Below are positions 13,846-16,062 of a stretch of 16,062 nucleotides of DNA, one piece after another. The position numbers and the translations under genes were made by a program. The notes under the pieces were generated by a model. It had not been told where the DNA came from and did not search any database. It saw only the letters and a program-made list of their open reading frames with translations. The stretch's first letter is position 1, and the number at the start of each line of letters is the position of its first letter. This DNA is from an uncultured Clostridium sp. (GTDB taxonomy: Bacteria > Bacillota > Clostridia > Clostridiales > Clostridiaceae), in NCBI GenBank assembly GCA_934777095.1, contig CAKVNP010000008.1, positions 1-16,062 of the forward strand. The letters run 5' to 3'.

Positions 13846-16011
13846 CTATACTAAATCATAAAGTTCTTTATTATCCGGTAAAATTGGCGCTAAGTCTTCT
13901 GTTGTGAATATTTCTAATTGATGAAGTGCTCTTGTACATACTGTATAGAAAAGATTTATATTGCTTTCCCTTAAGTATCCTTCTCCATCTGCCACAATAA
14001 CGCCATCAAATTCTAATCCTTTAGCTAGATATGATGAAATTACGTTTAGGCCAATCTTAAATTCTGAATTTGCACTATCAATAAGGTTTAAGCCTTCAAC
14101 TCTTTCCTTCATCTCATCATAAATCCTGCCTGCCATAGACTTAGTTTTGCAGATAATAGCTATAGACTTAAATTCCTTATCTTTCATCTCATTAACAGTT
14201 TTCACTATTTCATCAATAACATGTTCAGCTGATACATGTATTCTTGGCTTATCTCCTGTACGAGATACAGCTTCTATTGGCTCATGAGTATGTAAAAGCT
14301 CCTTAGAGAAATTAGTTATATCAGCAGTAGAACGATAACTCTTAGCTAATACTTCTACCTTAATATCTTCAAATACTTCTGTTATTCCTTCTCTATTTTT
14401 TACATTAGAGTGTTCATCAATTCTTTGATTTAAATCACCCATTATAGTGAATGATGCTCCATTAAATGACTTTTTCATCAACTGATAAAATAATGGACTA
14501 TAATCTTGTGCCTCATCAATAAGTACATGTTTTATATTTTTATAATTTCTAAAGCCTTCCATTGCTGATCTAATATATAGTATTGGTGTAATATCTTCAT
14601 ATTTTACTTCTCTATTCATTAAATGCATTAATGTCAGCTCTTTAATTTCTTTTAAATCCTCATCAGTGTACTTTTCTATTTCTCTCCAAAGAATTTTATA
14701 TATGTCAACAGGGTTTAAAGTCATTATCATATTGTCTACCTGATTGCTTATTTCCTCTCTGCAGTAATTATAGAAGCTTTCTTTATCATCTACATTATCA
14801 AACTTGTAATCTCCTGAACTTTGGTTAAGATACTTTGTTTCAATCTGTGAAAAAACACTCTGTTTAACAGCATCAAGTCTATTTAACAATGGAATATTAC
14901 CAAACCTATCGATAAATGTTTTACGCATTGATTTTGCTGAAATCATTTCATTTCCATCAATAATTATTGGCTTTATCCTAATTATCTTTTCTGCTAAATC
15001 CTGGCTGAAGTTTTCTAAAATCTCCATAAATCTTATGCTGTTCTTATATTCCATTGCATACTTTCTAACTTCAGAATTCTTATCACCAGAATATAAGTAA
15101 TCTAAATGTTCAGTTTTACTTTCAAAAAGATAATCCTTTGGCAGATATTTTTTTGAATATAATTCAAATGTAGTCTGCAGCATATTATTTTCTCCTAATT
15201 CAGGAAGTACATCAGAAATATATTCTGCAAAAACTTCATTAGGACTGAAGATTAAAATATTATCTGCTTTAAGTTCTTTTCTATGTTTATATAAAAGATA
15301 TGCTGCTCTATGTAATGCGATAGAAGTCTTTCCTGATCCTGCTGCTCCTTGGATAAATAATATTTTTGAATTATCATTTCTAATAATATCATTTTGTTCC
15401 TTTTGAATAGTTGCTACTATATTCTTCATTTTATCCGTAGCATTCCTATCAAGCATTGTATTTAATGCTTCATCACATAATGAGCTTCCAGAATCATGCA
15501 TAAAGACTATTTGAGAATTTCTTATGTTAAATTGTCTAGAAAATTCTATTTCTCCTTCAATCTTTCCACAAGGCGCTTTATAATAAGCAGGTCCAACTTC
15601 AAAATCATAAAACATATTTGCAAGTGGTGAACGCCAATCAAATACATAAAAATCAAAATCGTCTTTATCTTCAACACTAGATAATCCAATATAGAAGCTT
15701 TCTGATTCCTGTCCAGCTTCTTTAAAATCAATTCTAGCAAAGTATGGTGACTTTATTTGCCTTTCAAGAGTTCTTAGCTTATCAATTTTTTTGGCATGCA
15801 TTTTTTCTTCAAACGCAATCTGGCTACAGTTGTCCAATACTTCAAATTCGTCAAACTCGCCTTTATTTTCCCATAAAAATCTTCTTTGCTTTCTAATTTC
15901 TTTATCTTGTTCATTACTTAAATCACTATATTCACTCATTAAATCACTAATTGCAGCTATAGTGGTCTGTAAGTATTTTTCTTCATCTAACTGGCTTCTA
16001 CCAATATACAT
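13846..16011 (-). CDS. helD: HelD-like RNA polymerase recycling motor (UvrD-type superfamily 1 ATPase)
   Basis: By family, it binds RNA polymerase and uses ATP to release stalled enzyme from nucleic acid. The N-terminal part (1 to about 90) is a charged, likely coiled-coil arm, as in HelD. Next comes the HelD-specific segment with FYIGLSSVED, VFDWRSPLANMFYDFEVGP (123-141) and GKIEGEI. The ATPase core follows: Walker A GAAGSGKTS (222-230), Walker B VLIDEAQD (496-503), GDLNQR (525-530), SYRST (558-562), SSYLAKGLEFDGVI (659-672) and YTVCTRALHQL (689-699). At 721 residues it is a little shorter than Bacillus subtilis HelD. The ATG at 16009-16011 has AAAGGAG upstream at a slightly long spacing (11 nt from GGAG). 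A generic UvrD/Rep DNA helicase is less likely given the HelD-type N-terminal segment. Confidence 0.9.
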   Translation of the reverse strand: MYIGRSQLDEEKYLQTTIAAISDLMSEYSDLSNEQDKEIRKQRRFLWENKGEFDEFEVLDNCSQIAFEEKMHAKKIDKLRTLERQIKSPYFARIDFKEAGQESESFYIGLSSVEDKDDFDFYVFDWRSPLANMFYDFEVGPAYYKAPCGKIEGEIEFSRQFNIRNSQIVFMHDSGSSLCDEALNTMLDRNATDKMKNIVATIQKEQNDIIRNDNSKILFIQGAAGSGKTSIALHRAAYLLYKHRKELKADNILIFSPNEVFAEYISDVLPELGENNMLQTTFELYSKKYLPKDYLFESKTEHLDYLYSGDKNSEVRKYAMEYKNSIRFMEILENFSQDLAEKIIRIKPIIIDGNEMISAKSMRKTFIDRFGNIPLLNRLDAVKQSVFSQIETKYLNQSSGDYKFDNVDDKESFYNYCREEISNQVDNMIMTLNPVDIYKILWREIEKYTDEDLKEIKELTLMHLMNREVKYEDITPILYIRSAMEGFRNYKNIKHVLIDEAQDYSPLFYQLMKKSFNGASFTIMGDLNQRIDEHSNVKNREGITEVFEDIKVEVLAKSYRSTADITNFSKELLHTHEPIEAVSRTGDKPRIHVSAEHVIDEIVKTVNEMKDKEFKSIAIICKTKSMAGRIYDEMKERVEGLNLIDSANSEFKIGLNVISSYLAKGLEFDGVIVADGEGYLRESNINLFYTVCTRALHQLEIFTTEDLAPILPDNKELYDLV

Positions 16012-16055
16012 TATATCTATTTCTCCTTTGATATTAATTTACTATCAAGTTTATT

Positions 16056-16061
16056 ATTATA
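16056..16061 (-). promoter_or_regulatory. Probable -10 box of the helD-like gene at the window edge
   Basis: A perfect TATAAT on the minus strand lies about 45 nt before the ATG at 16011, giving a leader of roughly 38 nt. The -35 region would lie outside the window, so the promoter cannot be confirmed. Confidence 0.4.
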
Positions 16062-16062
16062 C

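Overview
The window looks like chromosomal DNA from a Clostridium sensu stricto (low-GC Firmicute). The DNA is strongly AT-rich, genes carry AGGAGG-type ribosome binding sites, promoters are SigA-like, intrinsic terminators have U-runs, and the families present (YhaM-type exonuclease, HelD, AckA, an MmpL-type exporter with a heptad-repeat partner) are common there. Species cannot be fixed from the sequence alone. There is no phage, IS element, CRISPR array, tRNA or rRNA.

Layout, left to right. The first ten codons of an unidentified gene run off the left edge (minus strand, 1-30). Then, all on the minus strand: an atypically long ribose-phosphate pyrophosphokinase (329-1420); a YhaM-like OB-fold/HD 3'-5' exoribonuclease (1546-2448); acetate kinase without an adjacent pta (2626-3822); and a two-gene export operon made of an MmpL-type RND transporter (7339-9420) followed, with a 1-nt TAATG overlap, by a secreted protein of about 1,030 residues built from Leu/Gly heptad repeats (4259-7339). 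After a 454-nt gene-free region come a nitroreductase and an M32 metallocarboxypeptidase in one operon (9875-12145). A ClC-type chloride/proton exchanger is the only plus-strand gene (12238-13791). It converges on a HelD-like RNA polymerase recycling helicase (13846-16011). Several genes have in-frame upstream TTG/GTG codons that would lengthen them, but in each case a Shine-Dalgarno sequence points to the internal start used here.

The gene set is mostly housekeeping: nucleotide precursor synthesis, RNA turnover, acetate/ATP formation, peptide turnover, ion/proton exchange and transcription recycling. The accessory-looking part is the RND/heptad operon. Its promoter carries a perfect 6-2-6 palindrome exactly between the -35 and -10 boxes, which is the architecture of a TetR-family operator, yet no TetR gene lies in the window. 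The heptad gene appears to carry a one-base frameshift near its 3' end: a conserved-looking 72-codon tail continues in the next frame and stops 3 nt before a perfect 18-bp terminator stem.

Other points worth a second look are an exact 18-bp sequence that occurs twice, each time just downstream of a minus-strand terminator; the orphan acetate kinase; overlapping divergent promoters between the nitroreductase and ClC genes; and four terminators whose mismatches become G-U pairs only in the minus-strand transcript. I did not find convincing evidence of a wholly new biological system.
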